64,000 nt of DNA from the NCBI GenBank assembly GCA_018700525.1, contig JABITN010000127.1, forward strand, positions 1-64,000. The letters are read 5' to 3'. Below the pieces are notes generated by a model. It was not told the origin of the DNA and ran no database searches. It saw nothing but the letters and a program-made list of their open reading frames with translations. The position numbers were made by a program, and so were the translations under genes. Shown here one piece after another: positions 62,022 to 64,000 of this stretch. The stretch's first letter is position 1, and every line of letters begins with the position of its first letter. Source of the stretch: Opitutales bacterium. Its GTDB lineage: Bacteria > Verrucomicrobiota > Verrucomicrobiia > Opitutales > Opitutaceae.

Positions 62022-62894
62022 TCAGCGGCTCGTTCGTTCGTAGGCGAAGAGGAATTGCTGGGCGTAGCCGGCGTATGAGCCTAAGTGGATACGGCCGAAC
62101 CGCTCGAGCTGCGGATTAGACCATCCTTCTAGCCCGTAACGGGTTTTGAGGACTTTGATGATCCAGGTGTCGACGGGGAAGGCTTCGTATTTTCGAGCAC
62201 CGAAAAGTAAAGTGCAGTCGGCAATTTTGGAGCCGACTCCAGGAAAGGCGACGAGGCGCTCTTTAGCTTCCTCGTAGGGAAGGGATTCGATTGTCTCGAG
62301 GCAGTTGGGTTCTTGAACGATAAGATCAGCGGTTCGTTTGATGTTTTTCGCTCGAAATCCGAGACCAAGCGATCGTAGGAATTCTTCGCTCGATTGGGCG
62401 ATTTGTTTCCAGGTCGGTAGCGCGTTCGGTCCGGAGGGCACTATTTTGTCGCCGAGTTCGTTGGCTAGGTTGGCGCACATGATCTTAATCTGGGGAATCT
62501 GTTTGGTAGCGGAGCACATGAAGCCTAACAGGGTCTCGTTGAATGGTTGATTGAGAAGACGCAATTCAGGAAAGGCTCTAATGGAGGCTTGTAGGTGAGA
62601 GTCGCTTCGCCAAGGCAATTGGTCGATAATCGCATTCCAGTCCGTATCTAGAAGCAGGTAGTCGCGGATTGCCTGCTCGGTGGTGAAGTTATTTTCGATC
62701 GGGCGCCGGACCTGTAGGGATTGGTTTGAGTCGAGTTGGAGTTGAATGAGGTGGGGACCCCAAGTCCCTTGCCAAATATTTTCTGCTTCGATTAGAGACC
62801 AACGAAAGGCCTGCCCGCCATCGAGTGTTTCGCGAAGGCTGTTGGCGGTAAAGGGATTTTCAATCGAGAGTATCTGCCAATCAGTCCATTTCAT
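62022..62894 (-). CDS. 8-oxoguanine DNA glycosylase (OGG1-like)
   Basis: Base-excision enzyme, 290 residues, of the eukaryote-like OGG1 group rather than MutM. The N-terminal domain has SLRETLDGGQAFRWSL. The helix-hairpin-helix GPD motif is FPGVGSKIADCTLLF, with the catalytic lysine in SKIADC and the aspartate in AFPVDTWIIKVL. GLGFRAKNIKRTADLIV is typical of the same fold. It adds a third DNA base-repair gene to the window, with AAG and Ogt. It lies 23 bases downstream of a small exported protein gene. Confidence 0.93.
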   Translation of the reverse strand: MKWTDWQILSIENPFTANSLRETLDGGQAFRWSLIEAENIWQGTWGPHLIQLQLDSNQSLQVRRPIENNFTTEQAIRDYLLLDTDWNAIIDQLPWRSDSHLQASIRAFPELRLLNQPFNETLLGFMCSATKQIPQIKIMCANLANELGDKIVPSGPNALPTWKQIAQSSEEFLRSLGLGFRAKNIKRTADLIVQEPNCLETIESLPYEEAKERLVAFPGVGSKIADCTLLFGARKYEAFPVDTWIIKVLKTRYGLEGWSNPQLERFGRIHLGSYAGYAQQFLFAYERTSR

Positions 62895-62917
62895 AGGCTC
62901 GTTTTGAGACTAGGCCT

Positions 62918-63373
62918 TTACTGGGATTCCGATGACCAAAGGAAACTCTGCGAGCTGAAGAGCGTGTTTCCTTGAGTATCGATAAAGTCGATTTTCCAGG
63001 CGGTTGGGATACGGCTCGATTGAACCCAGTAGCCATCGGTTAATCCGATAAGAACGCGCTTCTTGTTGATTGATCCAGAAGGAAGCGAGCGTGTTTCGAT
63101 TTTCATTGAACCGGGCTTTACGAATTGAATGCGGATGGATACGGCTTTTTCGGCTTGGTCGGTGTCGCCGAGTTTGAGTGCTACGTAGTATCCATTGCGT
63201 TGATTCGGTTCACTGCGGATGATGGTGTATCTACCAGGATTTTCTTTTCCCGTAAGATGTTCGGAGATGCGTTTAAATGAATCTTCGTCTTGATGCTTCG
63301 TATACAAAATATCGGCTGCTTGGGAAAAGCAGGCTGCGACCGAAAAGGCGATTAAGGAGAGTAGGGTTTTCAT
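62918..63373 (-). CDS. Hypothetical exported protein
   Basis: 151 residues with a clear signal peptide (MKTLLSLIAFSVAACFSQA, cleavage before ADILY). The mature part is beta-rich: YTIIRSEPNQRNGYYVALKL, VSIRIQFVKPGSMKIETRSL and TAWKIDFIDTQGNTLFSSQSF. No family recognised. Located between the helicase and OGG1-like genes on the same strand, 23 bases from each, so probably cotranscribed with them. Confidence 0.72.
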   Translation of the reverse strand: MKTLLSLIAFSVAACFSQAADILYTKHQDEDSFKRISEHLTGKENPGRYTIIRSEPNQRNGYYVALKLGDTDQAEKAVSIRIQFVKPGSMKIETRSLPSGSINKKRVLIGLTDGYWVQSSRIPTAWKIDFIDTQGNTLFSSQSFLWSSESQ

Positions 63374-63396
63374 GAAAAGTAAAATTTGATTTGCAA

Positions 63397-64000
63397 CTAC
63401 CAGCCGTAGTTACGGCGAATGCGAACAGGTTCGTAGAGGTCTTGGGAGACTTCTTGAATGAAGCGACTGGGGGTGAGAAACATCGAGCCACCGCCTTTGG
63501 TATTCATTTTTGGATAGAGAAGATAGAGTTCGTCGCGGGCTCTTGTTACGGCGACGTAGAATAGGCGTCGCTCCTCTTCCGTATCGCCAGATTCGACGGC
63601 TCTGCGGATAGGAAATAGTCCCTCGGCGGCTCCAATCACGAATACGATGTCGTATTCCAAGCCTTTTGCTTGGTGCACGGTTGTTAGGCGAATGGATTGA
63701 TCTGAATCTTTCATACTCCGATCGGATACTTCGGAAGTGAGCAATGTGATCTGGGATATGAGGTCTTGCATCTCTTCGAATTGGGCAGCGAATCCGATGA
63801 GTGAAGTGAGGTCGTCCATTCGGGTGAGGTAGTTGTCGTAAGCACCTTGCAAATACAGGCTGTACCAGCCTTCGAGTCCCATTTGAACGACTTCCTCTGG
63901 CAAACCTGAGTCGTTGGCCTGTTTCATGTCTTGCAGGCTTTGGGCGAGCGATTCCCAATCTTGTCTTGAGGCGGCGGGAGCTTTCTTGACCACGGCATCT
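63397..64000 (-). CDS. UvrD/PcrA-type DNA helicase, C-terminal part
   Basis: The frame stays open to the window edge, so the N-terminal part lies outside. The visible 201 residues contain superfamily 1 motif V (VHQAKGLEYDIVFVIGAAEG), with FPIRRAVESGDTEEERRLFY and motif VI VAVTRARDELYLLYP, diagnostic of UvrD/PcrA/Rep helicases. The very C-terminus is PVRIRRNYGW. Walker motifs cannot be checked here. First of a leftward group with the small exported protein and the OGG1-like glycosylase. Confidence 0.92.
   Translation of the reverse strand, partial: DAVVKKAPAASRQDWESLAQSLQDMKQANDSGLPEEVVQMGLEGWYSLYLQGAYDNYLTRMDDLTSLIGFAAQFEEMQDLISQITLLTSEVSDRSMKDSDQSIRLTTVHQAKGLEYDIVFVIGAAEGLFPIRRAVESGDTEEERRLFYVAVTRARDELYLLYPKMNTKGGGSMFLTPSRFIQEVSQDLYEPVRIRRNYGW

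Overview
The window looks like chromosomal DNA from a free-living member of the Verrucomicrobiota, most likely class Opitutia (Opitutae). The main pointers are a five-gene pilus-type operon with the architecture of the Akkermansia muciniphila Amuc_1098-Amuc_1102 locus, a secreted beta-helix protein with an Opitutae-style C-terminal domain, FabV as enoyl reductase, and many starts with weak or no Shine-Dalgarno sequence. This placement is inference from protein character, not from a search. I see no rRNA, tRNA, CRISPR array, intact insertion sequence or prophage.

Layout. 1-4.3 kb: a TonB-dependent receptor (cut by the window edge) and a secreted beta-helix partner, each carrying a single-base frameshift, closed by a strong terminator. 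4.4-12.9 kb: sulfur and methyl metabolism (metK-ahcY, cysK, a siroheme sulfite/nitrite reductase with an overlapping FAD/Fe-S electron-input subunit), preceded by a decayed gene and a structured metK leader. 13-22 kb: IMP cyclohydrolase-like protein, a frameshifted methyltransferase, PfkB kinase, 3-methyladenine glycosylase, then a leftward group (fabV; dtd-HD-doxX-nuclease/ligase fusion-DUF3108). 22.4-30.8 kb: dsbD, rpoN, IscA-type protein, a ClpX-like ATPase with menG/ubiE, an HU-like protein and hisS. 31.7-39.5 kb: a compact rightward run serA-plsY-hom-lysC-thrC-cimA that links serine, threonine, lysine and isoleucine synthesis. 39.5-46.5 kb: cls, ogt, an ExeA-type ATPase next to a stub of its usual partner, FtsB-like protein, UDP-sugar pyrophosphorylase and a REC-PAS-REC regulator. 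46-50 kb: the pyruvate dehydrogenase operon pdhA-pdhB-pdhC with a DUF420 membrane protein. 50.7-57.7 kb: the pilus/secretin operon. 57.7-64 kb: 5'-3' exonuclease, gamma-carbonic anhydrase, amidohydrolase, a possible kinase-fold protein, two small biotin/lipoyl relics of a sodium-pumping decarboxylase, an OGG1-like glycosylase and the end of a UvrD-type helicase.

The most notable items are: (i) the Akkermansia-like operon, in which PilM and PilN are fused in one chain; (ii) a metallo-beta-lactamase nuclease fused to an ATP-dependent DNA ligase domain that has lost its catalytic lysine and other active residues; (iii) an OadB-like membrane segment fused to a lipoyl-like domain, beside half of a biotinyl domain; and (iv) four disrupted reading frames in the first 15 kb, all broken at homopolymer runs, which may be sequencing errors or real decay.
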